Part shown: positions 33,000-42,748 of the stretch, piece by piece
Numbering within the stretch: the first letter of the stretch is position 1
Layout: the number at the start of each line of letters is the position of its first letter
Assembly (NCBI RefSeq): GCF_042453785.1
Contig: NC_091671.1
Location: 39,385,001 to 39,449,000, forward strand
Length of the DNA: 64,000 bases
Reading direction: 5' to 3'
DNA from: Malus domestica
Taxonomy: Eukaryota; Streptophyta; Magnoliopsida; Rosales; Rosaceae
Translations under genes and position numbers: made by a program
Notes under the pieces: generated by a model
Database searches by the model: none
Seen by the model: the letters and a program-made list of their open reading frames with translations, nothing else
Told to the model about the DNA's origin: nothing

Positions 33000-33173
33000 C
33001 CCAATGCCCTACTAAACATGAATACGAGTCGAGGGATATTGTAATATGTTCTATGAAAAAAACTTTATGGATTATTATATAAGTGTTTTATTTAGTAAAT
33101 TCTTGTGTTTTTTAATTGTAACTTTGTTGTTTGAGGATGCGCCCATTCTTACAAATTTCTAGCTTCGTCCCTG

Positions 33174-33850
33174 CTACTTGTGGTTGTAGTTTGGTAGGCA
33201 TCTGTCTCCCAGAATTCAACAATCTATAAATCCGAAGTCAAAGGACCGTCATTTTCGGACTCTGACAAACTTTATATATTTCGTATTTTCAAGACACGAC
33301 TTGAAATTGAACAACAAAGAACGAGAGAAACATAGTGGGAAAACCTATTTCTCAAGAGTAAGAATTAATTCTAATTTTCTACACTAAATGTCAATGGTTT
33401 TATGAGACCCAGGTATTGCGTATTAAAAAAATGTGACTTTTCATAACTAATTCGACATCATTTGACTAATGGTATACAACGCTTTCTTTCAGTGGAAAAG
33501 ATACGTGTACCTGTTGAATTAATTGGAAACTCCTAATTAATTGATTAAGACCACATTATTTAACTCCAATGCTTAATTTAGGCAAATTAGAGTGGATGTG
33601 TACTCCTATGAAATCAAGTTCAAATTCCCCTTCTTCGAGTTTAAGATTAGATTAAGCTAAAATATCTATATATAAAATCAAAAGAAGGCTATAAACGCAA
33701 TCAAATTGTATATGACACTTGGTATATGAACCTGTTTTTCCGGCACACTAAAAATTTCTTTATCACTAATATGGGCTAATTAACAGGTGATTAATGCTGA
33801 GTTATATGAAATTTAGAAAATCAAAATTGGGTAAAAAATTCTACGTTCTT
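33174..33850. other. Unit B 3' flank of the long FAF-like gene
   Basis: Paralogous with about 26600-27055. No separate gene seen. The terminal part probably includes the 3' UTR of the minus-strand FAF-like gene. Confidence 0.5.
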
Positions 33851-34588
33851 CTAATTTTCTTGACCATCTTTTTCCACCAATATCTGATCATCATCTTCTT
33901 GTTCTTGATCAGAATCAGAATTGTAAGAAAGCACAAGTTTCTTGCTCACGGCGGCTCCGTTATTAACTCCTCCGCCTGCGGCATTACTATCGGTGCTCCT
34001 CCTCCAATTATCAGCTGGAGCAGCCCTGGGGCGGCGGTCCTTGTCCATGTAAATCAAGAGCCGTCCATCGCTCATACTCACTTTCTCGACAATGAATTTA
34101 GGCCGTCCGCACCTGTTGAGCGTCGACAAGAATTGAATTGGCGCCAAATTTGGCGGGAAATCCCTCGCCGTCACCGACCTTTCTGTTTTCAACATCCCCG
34201 ACGTCGTTTTCAGTGCTGATGTTGCTGAAGAAGACGACGATATTAATCTTGTTGGCAGTAAGCCGTCGTCGTCCTCCGCCGTGAAATGATCGCCGCTCTC
34301 GGAGCCTAGGATTTCCGTACTCATCTTGAAGTCGAAGTCCAACCTCCGACTGTCACAGCGGCCGCCGCCTCTGCAGCTAGCGTAGTAACGATCCTCCTTA
34401 TCTTCCAGTGAATCTTGACCGTCCGTTCCCGTACCGACGATCCCATAATTTCCAATGCCACCACCCAACAACTGCCTCTGCCTGTCGGAATGTTCAAGAA
34501 AACCAACACTACGGCGATTCTTCCGACGGTCACGATCGTCGCCGTCCTCACCTGACGATCTTCCTCCTTTCTGCGGCGGTGGGTCCAT
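33851..34588 (-). CDS. FANTASTIC FOUR-like protein, copy c2 (intact)
   Basis: An intronless 245-residue frame, close to the usual length of FAF proteins. The N-terminus is rich in Gly/Asp/Arg (MDPPPQKGGRSSGEDGDDRD). A Ser-rich stretch follows (about 117-122), then the FAF-type core at about residues 141-185 (ARDFPPNLAPIQFLSTLNRC, then SMSDGRLLIYMDKDRR), a Gly/Asn linker and an acidic tail (SDSDQEQEDDD, about 224-235). Known for the family: FAF1-4 of Arabidopsis limit shoot-meristem growth by acting on WUSCHEL-CLAVATA signalling; no enzymatic activity is known. Whether this member does the same is inference. This is the only long copy in the window with its own start and upstream region. Confidence 0.72.
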   Translation of the reverse strand: MDPPPQKGGRSSGEDGDDRDRRKNRRSVGFLEHSDRQRQLLGGGIGNYGIVGTGTDGQDSLEDKEDRYYASCRGGGRCDSRRLDFDFKMSTEILGSESGDHFTAEDDDGLLPTRLISSSSSATSALKTTSGMLKTERSVTARDFPPNLAPIQFLSTLNRCGRPKFIVEKVSMSDGRLLIYMDKDRRPRAAPADNWRRSTDSNAAGGGVNNGAAVSKKLVLSYNSDSDQEQEDDDQILVEKDGQEN

Positions 34589-35229
34589 TTGCAGTAGCTT
34601 TGGTTTTCTTACTGCTCTCTGTCTTCAACTTCCAAGACTTCATCCCCCAATTAATTATCTAATTAAGCAGAGCACAATTGTTAATTAAGCATTCTTGCAT
34701 GCATTTCTGCTGTCAACAAACAAGGCTTATCTGACTGAGTGGTGTCGGCGAATCATTGAACGCCATTACGCTCGATTTTGCATAAAGTCACTCGGTTTAG
34801 TTTCCACTATCTTCTCTTTACATATGTATTTAATTTATAGTTTGTAATTTTTATTTACTTAACTGTATCAGTTTTAATCACTAACTATATGTATTGGATA
34901 CCCTGCTGCTTCAACATCCACCAACGGCGTCGTATATTGTCTCTAGCCTTACCTCCCGCCGCAAGAACAACCACAAAGCGCCACCGCATACCGCCACGCC
35001 GTTGTCTTCGAAAGACGGCTACGCCGAATTGATGGGTTAAAATGGCCTGATAGTCCACATCATCGTAGCCTCCCTCTGTAGACTCTGTTTAGCCTCTCTG
35101 CTTCTTCCATTGTTTTGAGAAAATGGTGCAAACAGAATGGAGACCCCCCAATGAATGATCCTCTTGGGAAGTTTAGTATTGAATTGTCATGCTATTACGT
35201 ATCAAAGATGATTTTGTGAATTCTTCATA
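34589..35229. other. Upstream region of FAF-like copy c2 and right edge of unit B
   Basis: Contains the presumed promoter of the FAF-like gene. A roughly 230-bp block (34905-35137) is repeated at 27720-27898 in unit A. On the minus strand it reads EEAERLNRVYRGRL-like and DYQAILTHQFGVAV-like peptides in different frames, possibly the relic of another gene that I do not recognise. Confidence 0.45.
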
Positions 35230-35406
35230 TTTATCGACAAAAGAATTTTGTTGCTGTTAATTTTGCTCGTTTGAGTTTGCCATGCAGTTTGGGTCCAGTT
35301 TTTCTTAACAAAAAACTATTTATCGACAAAAGAATTTTGTTGCTATTAATTTTGCTCGTTTGAGTTTGTCATGCAGTTTGGGTCCAGTTTTTCTTAACAA
35401 AAAACT
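35230..35406 (+). repeat. 89-bp tandem duplication
   Basis: Two adjacent near-identical copies (35230-35318 and 35319-35406) beginning TTTATCGACAAAAGAATT. About 300 bp upstream of the GH3 start, so possibly in its promoter. Confidence 0.92.
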
Positions 35407-35703
35407 CTTCCTTTTTGTCGTCTATTACTAGTTGCAGATATAACTGAAGTTTCGTCACCTCTAAATATTTTTATGTAATCTTTCTTTTTCTTTCGAGCTT
35501 ATCCTCCGATGTCAATAACAAAAAAAAAAAAAATAAATAAATAAATAAATTTTCAAATAGTAAAGATACAATTACCATTTTCCCTATATTGGCATAATTG
35601 TCTTTTGGGCGTTAATTAGTGCTCTACGTGCCACCTCCGTTGAAACCAAAGCGCGCTGTTTCTCTGTTCTTCTTCTTCCGCGCGATCGCCCCTCCCGAAC
35701 GAC
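35407..35703 (+). promoter_or_regulatory. Presumed GH3 promoter and 5' UTR
   Basis: Contains an A-tract with (AAAT)n near 35521-35550, then a GC-richer stretch leading to the ATG at 35704. I see no certain TATA box or TGTCTC-type auxin element in this span. Confidence 0.35.
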
Positions 35704-37726
35704 ATGACGGACGACGAGCTGCTAACCAAACTCGATGACTCCACCAGAAGCGCCGCGCTACACCAGATCGACGCCCTCCGCTCCATCCTCGACCAGAACG
35801 GCTCCGTCGCCTATCTCCAGCCTTACCTCTCTCCCCAGGATACGCCGCCGGACGCCGCCGCATTCCGTCGCTCCGTGCCGCTGTCTACCTACGACGACTA
35901 CGCCGAATTCATCAATCAAATGGCCGACACTCCACATATTCATCGTCAACAGCCTCTCCTCTCAGTCGATCCACTGCTCTGCTTCTTCTACAGGTATAAT
36001 ATACATGTATTGATATACATATACGTACATATATGTATATAAAATCACTTTCTGCTTTGATTCTTCGTCAATCGAATGAAAAATCGATTCTTTTTATTTG
36101 GGGTTTTGAAGCTCCGGGACAAGCTCACCGAGGCCAAAGTTGATACCTTACTTCGATTCCAAACTCTCCAAAGCCGCCTCCTTTATAGCTCACCAGGGCA
36201 GTTCTGCAATTCTCAGAAGGTATAATTTTTGAAAAGAAAAAAAAATTGAATTTTACCAGTAATTTGCTCTTTTTTCTCGAATTTCTTATGACTTTTAATG
36301 ATTTTTACCTGTAAATTTGTAGTTTTTTTTTTATTTTTTATTTTGTTATGATATTTGGATTTTGAGTAATGGGTTTGTCTTAAAAATTTGCACTAGGCTG
36401 TTTCCTCCGAGGCCCTCAGTGAATAAGATAATGTGGTTTATATATGCCGATAATGTGACAACTACACGAGGTGGTTTTAAGGTTATGGCTGCTTCGACAT
36501 ACCCTTTGCAGAGTGGCAATGCAAATTGGTCTCAGCTTAGCTTTATTTCGAGTCCCCCGGAAGTCATTCTCGGGTCGAATGTTGAGCACCAGATGTATTG
36601 CCATCTCCTTTGTGGCCTCAGGAACTGTGATTCAATCGATGCAATTCGAGCCCCTTATGCAATAGGCTTGATCAAAGTGTTTCGCCTCCTTGAGTCCAAG
36701 TGGGAGCAGATGTGTAATGACCTTGAACACGGGATCCCGAGTTTGGAGATTGCTGATGTTGCAATGAGGGATTCTGTTGTTGATGTCCTTGGTGGGCCTC
36801 AACCGGACTTGGCAAAGAGACTTCGGACAGTTTTTGAGGGGAAGAGTTGGAGTGGGATTGTGAGCAAGTTGTGGCCAAATGCTCGTTATGTTAAGTGTGT
36901 TGCTACTGGAAGTATGCAGCAGTATTATCCAAAACTTAAGCAATATGCAGGAGAGATACCTCTGTTAGGTGGAGACTACTTCGCTTCGGAATGCTGTGTG
37001 GGTATCAACTTGGATATTACGCAACCCCCTGAGAAAACTAAATTTGTTTTGCTTCCAACTGCCGCCTATTTTGAGTTTCTTCCATTCGATATGAACGAGA
37101 CTAATGATGCCGGTACAGAAACGGTCGATGTTTCTGGTGTTGAGGTGGGGAAGATGTATCAAGTGGTTGTTACTACTTACAGAGGATTTTACCGGTACCA
37201 TTTGGGTGATATAGTGAGAGTTGTTGGTTTTTATAATTTGTCTCCAGAAGTTGAATTTGTGATGAGAGCACCCAAAGGCCCAGGTGAGATTATAACCGAG
37301 AAGGACTTGATGTGTGCAATGCAAGGTTTCCAGCTTATGCTTGAAAATGCAATGGCAATGGAGATTACTGAGTTTGCAAGTTTTTTAGATACTGAGTTGA
37401 GCCCAAAACAGTTGAAGGTATTTGCAGAAGTTGGAGAGGGATGCATGTTGTTTACACAGGAGAAGATAGAGGACTCGCTTGTAGTTCTTAGGAGGTGTTG
37501 TTCCTCCATCGAGGATGGTTTGGGAAGCATTTACAAGGTGCAGAGAGATAGAGGTGAAGCAGGCCCTTTGCTGTTATATGTTGTAAAGTCCGGTAGCTTT
37601 AACAGACTATCACAGGTAGCCATCCGGAATGGAGCACCAGCTAGTCAATATAAACCACCCAAGATCATAAGAAATAGTGAAATTGTTCGGTTGCTTGAAG
37701 AATCTTCTCTTATTACGATTACCTGA
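35704..37726 (+). CDS. GH3 family acyl-acid amido synthetase
   Basis: Three exons: 35704-35993, 36112-36219 and 36397-37726, with GT..AG borders and exact phases, giving 575 residues (family usual about 575-610). GH3 enzymes adenylate acyl acids such as jasmonate, IAA or benzoates and conjugate them to amino acids in the cytosol. The ATP-binding motif I SSGTSS spans exons 1/2 (residues 97-102). Motif II reads YFASE (327-331) where many members have YASSE. The motif III region is YRYHLGD (398-404), where YRYRxGD is usual. The long hydrophobic pocket region and C-terminal lid (GEIITEKDLM onward) are present, ending PPKIIRNSEIVRLLEES. The subgroup cannot be fixed by eye; it is not close to what I remember of GH3.10 or GH3.9. 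The apparent start at 36362 is intronic, and exon 1 supplies the real N-terminus. Confidence 0.92.
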
Positions 37727-37940
37727 ATTATTCATTGGGAAAATAATACAACATTTACTCTTGGCAGGATGAGTTCTGTTGCTGTCAGATATGTCATGTT
37801 GGATCCCAAATTACAGACATAGTGTACCATCATTGTTGTAAAACGAATCTTGTAATATTTGTTCGATAACCAGGATGTCTGCTAGTCTGTTTATATTCTG
37901 GTTCTTGTTACTTTACTGCTCTTGCGTGGTAAATAAAAGC

Positions 37941-37985
<45 letters not shown>

Positions 37986-38090
37986 CAACAAATGTAGTTC
38001 TATCATGAATCAATTTAATTATCTAAATAAAGCAGTCCATTTTCAATGAGGATTTTGGACAACGGTTGCTCTTCATTTCTTTGGTTCCTT
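37727..38090. other. Convergent 3' ends of GH3 and the first transporter
   Basis: Both 3' UTRs are expected here. A (TA)n microsatellite lies at 37942-37983. No other feature seen. Confidence 0.6.
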
Positions 38091-41000
38091 TTAATTGTTA
38101 ATTTCTCCTTGGATTTGTTCCAGGGTTTTTCCCTTTGTTTCAGGTACAAGAGCAATCACGAACAACACAGCGAGAACGTTGACCACTGCATACAGAATGA
38201 AGGTACCTGAAAATCACGCACAAGTAAGTTAACAACTTGCTTTATAACTTTCATTAGTAACTACCATGTACATTTAGATAGCTTTATAAGTTTACTCTAC
38301 CGAATATTACTCCTTCCAATGTAATTAGAATGGAAAGTGTTGATTTTATTTACCATATGAGTTCCAACTCATAAGAAAGTTGAAAGTGTAGGAACACAAC
38401 CATGCACCAACCCAGTTCACCAACGTTGTTAAGCTTCCGGCCTGTCCTTTAATGTTTATAGGGAATATCTGTAGAGGATAGAATTTTTCTTTAGATTGGT
38501 GACTTGATCAAGACAACGATTGATGGAGAAATGAGTAAATCTTGCAAATCTTATATACCTCCGACATTATAACCCACGGAACTGCTCCCATTCCTATCGA
38601 AAAAGATCCTATAAAGATCTGAATTCAGAAACTAACTGTTAGTTAAAGAATGTAAGGAGAAGAAAATACACGAAAAAGATAGTTTTCAAACTGATCTGCA
38701 TGGATGAATTAAAGGAGTTACTTACCAATATGCCTGCTACAGCAAATATGGGAGCTGCGTCGAGTACCAATTCATGAACCTGGTTAACAAAGAGCTCTCT
38801 TGTCATCGTTTAGATAAAGCTAAACACCAAGATTAGGGTCAATGTTCGAGGATTACCTTCAGAAAGAATGAAATGGCAACAAGGACACAGCCAAGTATCA
38901 ACCCTGATGCAGAAGCCTAGAGTAAATTGGGAAAAAGTTAAAACTTCCGCGTATGAATAGGAATCTGTCTCATAAAATTCTCAAGAACTAAAACTGTGCT
39001 CTAACTTACCAAAATTAGAGGCTTTCTTCCCGCTTTATCCATCACGGCTGCACCAAGGCCAGTTACGACAACCTGTAGATCAGAACCAGATCAAGATGCT
39101 TATAACTGAGAGAAATTGAAATATTCCAAGAGTTGTCACAGTATGTATGTAGAACCTGAAGAATGGCGTAGGTTATAGTTCCGATGTCTGGAGAAAATCC
39201 TGATGTAGAAAACAATATCTTTCTTAAGTGAGTCAGTTTGCACTCTGGAAAATGAAAAAGATACAGACAGGTATATTGAAATTGTATATATATACCTGCT
39301 TGCTCAAATATATCACTGACATAGAAACAGACCCCGTTGATTCCCCCCAATTGTTGACAGACCATCAACCCGACTGCAATCTGAAACAAATCAAGCAATT
39401 TGGCTTCAGGGAAAGAACAATAAAATTGACTGTACACATGGTGTAGGGAGAAGTTCTTACAATGACCGAGCGCAAGTATCTCGTTTGAAACAAATCGAGC
39501 AATTTGGATTGAGGGAGCCGATCAAGAGTTGCGATATACTCCTGCCAATGTATTACACAGTATTACTTTAAATATATGATCTTCGAAATGCTCAAACATA
39601 TTGTCATTATGGTCAAGGAGATGGAGAGCAGGTATTAAAAATAAGAACCTGGATTTCTGCTGCTTCATCAGATATGTCAGCGTCTTTGCCGCGAAGTTTC
39701 TGCAGAGCTAATTCAAACTCTTTCCGGCGTCCTGTCTTTGCCTGCATCCATGATGAATTTGTAATGTATGTCTTCTTTTTATTGAATGTTGCCATCAGAT
39801 AAACAGAAAATGCAAAAGAGTACTTTCTTACCAACCATCTTGGAGACTCGGGAATGAAAAAGAGACCGAAAATGATCACAGCACAGGGAACAATTCCTGC
39901 AATCATCGCACAGGTGAGTACTCACTTAATTACATATCATAGGGTGTTCTAACTAAAAGCACATTTTGTCTCAGAAATTCACCAATTAGTGCTAAAGCCC
40001 GCCAATGCACTACCACCCCGATAATGAAGGAAACGGACACTCCAGAAACGATCATTAACTATAAAATGTGCATAAGGCAACGTTAGTTATGGTCCAAAAT
40101 GGAATTCATTTCTCATTACATGTTTACCTGATTTACAGCAGTTAGTCTTCCTCGAAGATTTTTTGGCGCAATCTCAGCTACGAAAACAGGTACCTTATTA
40201 CAATCCACCCATTATTCCATCAGACTATGTCGATAACATGTGTTGAATCTTTAAATAGTTATAGTTTGGTGTCACAAAATACTCAAATGCAGAAGAGGGT
40301 GATGACTCACAATGTACGAAAATGCTCCACTTCCGTACCCAGTTGCCACTCTTCCGACATCCAGAGACACAGCCCCCTTCAACAGAAAATGATGAAGAAC
40401 GCGAATAAGGTCAAATATTTACTGAGAAGGTAAAATCACAGAGAAATTCCAGCATAAAATTAGTACGAACCTTGGAGAAGTAAATAGCAAGCCAGCCTGC
40501 AACACAGAAAACGCAGGACATTCTCAATGCCTGCACACAATTTTACAGTATTGATACTGTTAGACAGCGAATATCGGTGAACCAAATTAGGTGATGTCTA
40601 TATGTGACATAATTTTCGAACTCATACCCCTTTTCGACCAAGAAAATCAGTGATCGGCCCGATTGTGATAGCACCTATCATTGCACCAAATGTCAAAATG
40701 GAGCCAAACATTGAATACTGCATACAGATGCACAAGAAGGTAAGATTTTCAGTTTTCAAATCCATAAATTATGATGCAGAATGTTTACATCTTTTCTTGA
40801 ATCGAAAACTTCTCCCTATGGTTACTGGTAGCGCCTCAGAGATCGAAAGCAATGGCTCAACAGCCATGAATCTGATTGAAACTGCCAGTCTGCCACAATG
40901 CATATTTTCATTCATTCACTACATTAACATGCATGCATTTTGTGTAATCCTAATCACCTTCATACCTCTGCTAATGACAAACCGAGATCTTTCATGATGC

Positions 41001-41317
41001 CAGACTGAGTAGGCGACGAGTAACCAACCTGGAAGAAGTCATACGGAGAGTGTCAGAACCAAAAATACCAAAACAACTCGCCTGTCCAGAGATCGCTGCT
41101 GTAGCAACGAAAAGCTGAATAAATCCTAAGCACTTACGCCGCAACCAAATTCATAAGAGCCGCAGACTGCTACAAATGTGCTGAGGTAAACCATCCATTG
41201 ATCGCCTTTGGCGCTTCCATGACCTGATCCATCTCCATCAGCCGCTTGCACTGCCCTCACCAGCGGCTCTCTCATCTCCTCCCATGCAGCATTCTTTGAT
41301 AGATCTTCAATGGCCAT
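38091..41317 (-). CDS. ERD6-like major facilitator transporter, array gene 1
   Basis: Eighteen exons on the minus strand, all translatable without a break, giving about 478 residues (family about 470-490). Exon 1 is 41138-41317, starting MAIEDLSKN. The methionine 18 codons upstream lacks support in the sister genes. The last exon ends [17 protein letters not shown] with stop TAA at 38091-38093. Family marks: a 12-helix MFS layout, LGRKG after TM2, NLRGRL, PESPRWL after TM6 (spanning exon 8/9), [12 protein letters not shown] in TM7 and the [12 protein letters not shown] signature. ERD6-like proteins are mostly tonoplast sugar transporters. The N-terminal REPL acidic/Leu segment is compatible with vacuolar sorting. 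I recall the closest Arabidopsis gene (At2g48020) also being reported as a zinc facilitator, so the substrate is open. Confidence 0.9.
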
Positions 41318-42748
41318 GCCTGCCCGATTATATGACTCTCTGGTACGTTTATGAATCTTTACAAATGTCAAAAGGAAGGAAGATTCAAACCGAGATCAGA
41401 AGGGATGTAAAAAACTTCTAAATTTTCGACGTAAGAATCATTTTCGAGCTTCTAAGTTTGATCTAAACTGCCTCTTTGATGGCATTGTTTCTGTTTCTGT
41501 TTAATACGTTTGAACAAAGGAGCTGAAAAGTAGGCAATTCTGGTGCTCAATTAGTTAAAAACTTGACTTGCTCAAAAGATTGCTGCAAATTGTGTATTTG
41601 CTGACAAGGCAGTGCATCCCAGCACTAATCCTTTTAATAAAACGACGATAATAATAATAATAATCTTTATCGTTTTGAATTTGTTTGCATGCAAATAATT
41701 AAGGAGACATGTTTCCTCTTCCAGATAAGCATGGCAGAGTTGGATAATGTTAAAAACAGTTGGTTTCTTCATTGTTTTCGAAGGTGGAACACGGAGTTAA
41801 AAAACGCTAGGCGCTAGTCAGTCGGAGGCAGAGGTCTAGGGCCTCGGTATCTACGTGAGTACTAGGCGGTTTTTTTAAGTTTTGATTAAATTTATTATGT
41901 AATACTTTTTGGATACATAAATTATAAAATAAAATGATATATAGTCTATAAGGTATCAGAACATATTGGAAACATGGGGCTCTTAAAATTTAATGAGTGC
42001 TCATCCAAGTATTCAACAAGTGTCTTAAAATTTATTGAAAAACTAAAATGCAAAATAAAAGTTATCTATTTTATATCTAAATGAGAATCACTACTTAGGC
42101 GGGTTTAGGTGAATTAGGCGGGCGCCTAGCCAGGTGTGGGCGTCTTTTCTTATTCAAATGCCTAAGAATAAATCAAGGAGGTGGCTAGTCGCCTACTTAG
42201 TGTCTAGGCAGGGCCTAGGTAGCATTAGGCAGAAATTTTAGAACACACTTAATATTATTGTTCTATTCAAATTGAAAATATCAACATGTCGTTCACTTTT
42301 CTTTTAAAAGTTAAAACACTAACAACATGCAAAAAAGACCCCAATCCAAGAGAAAATAACATGGATGTCGCACGTTTAAGTTTCTCACATGATTGGATGT
42401 GATTGGTTTAAGATATTGTAGGTAAGTTCTGCATTAGCGCAAATAAGCCATTTCCTTTTCCTCCTTTTTCCCACAGGTGAAAATTAATTTTCTGGTCTAT
42501 TAATGGTTAAACAAAAGGCAAAAATGAAGCAAATAAATAATAAAATATCAAACATTTCTTGCAACAAAAGAAAACCTAATTGTGTCGCGAATTGGTTTTA
42601 TTATCTGGGAAAATAGCAGCAAAATATTCTTCTGGTTTTCAAAGATTTCATCTGCCAAGTTTCTGCATTCATTTGTCTAAATTTTCACGCAGAATTACTG
42701 CAGTAAACAAATGCTCCTCATTTCTTTTCGTTTTCTTCCTTTTGTTCT
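41318..42748. other. Intergenic between transporter genes 1 and 2
   Basis: Contains the promoter of array gene 1 and the interspersed repeat at 41800-42245. No gene seen. Confidence 0.55.
41800..42245. repeat. 'CCTAGGC' interspersed repeat, copy 2
   Basis: Begins AAAAAACGCTAGGCGCTAG and ends CTAGGTAGCATTAGGCAG, with GGCGGG and GCCTAG words at both ends around an AT-rich core that matches 3160-3590 in inverted orientation. No coding capacity. Confidence 0.6.

Larger units (their letters stand above)
30432..33173. mobile_element. hAT-type element, unit B specific, interrupted by a 2.4-kb repeat
   Basis: Inverted ends CAAGGACGAAGCT and AGCTTCGTCCCTG (one mismatch), with a perfect 8-bp duplication CTACTTGT (30424-30431 and 33174-33181). 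Unit A shows the uninterrupted site TCCCTACTTGTGCTAG at about 26592. Only about 200 bp at the left and 170 bp at the right belong to this element; the rest is the insert at 30628-32999. Confidence 0.9.
27915..35137. repeat. Segmental duplication, unit B
   Basis: Tandem partner of unit A (18040-27898) in direct orientation. Unit-specific insertions are the MITE at 29518-30089 and the hAT at 30432-33173. It keeps the longer, apparently ancestral, upstream region of the long FAF-like gene (34500-34975). Confidence 0.88.

Noticed and set aside
36362..36396. Apparent start codon of the long GH3 frame
   Set aside because: It is in intron 2; the splice acceptor at 36395-36396 and the upstream exons restore the family N-terminus.
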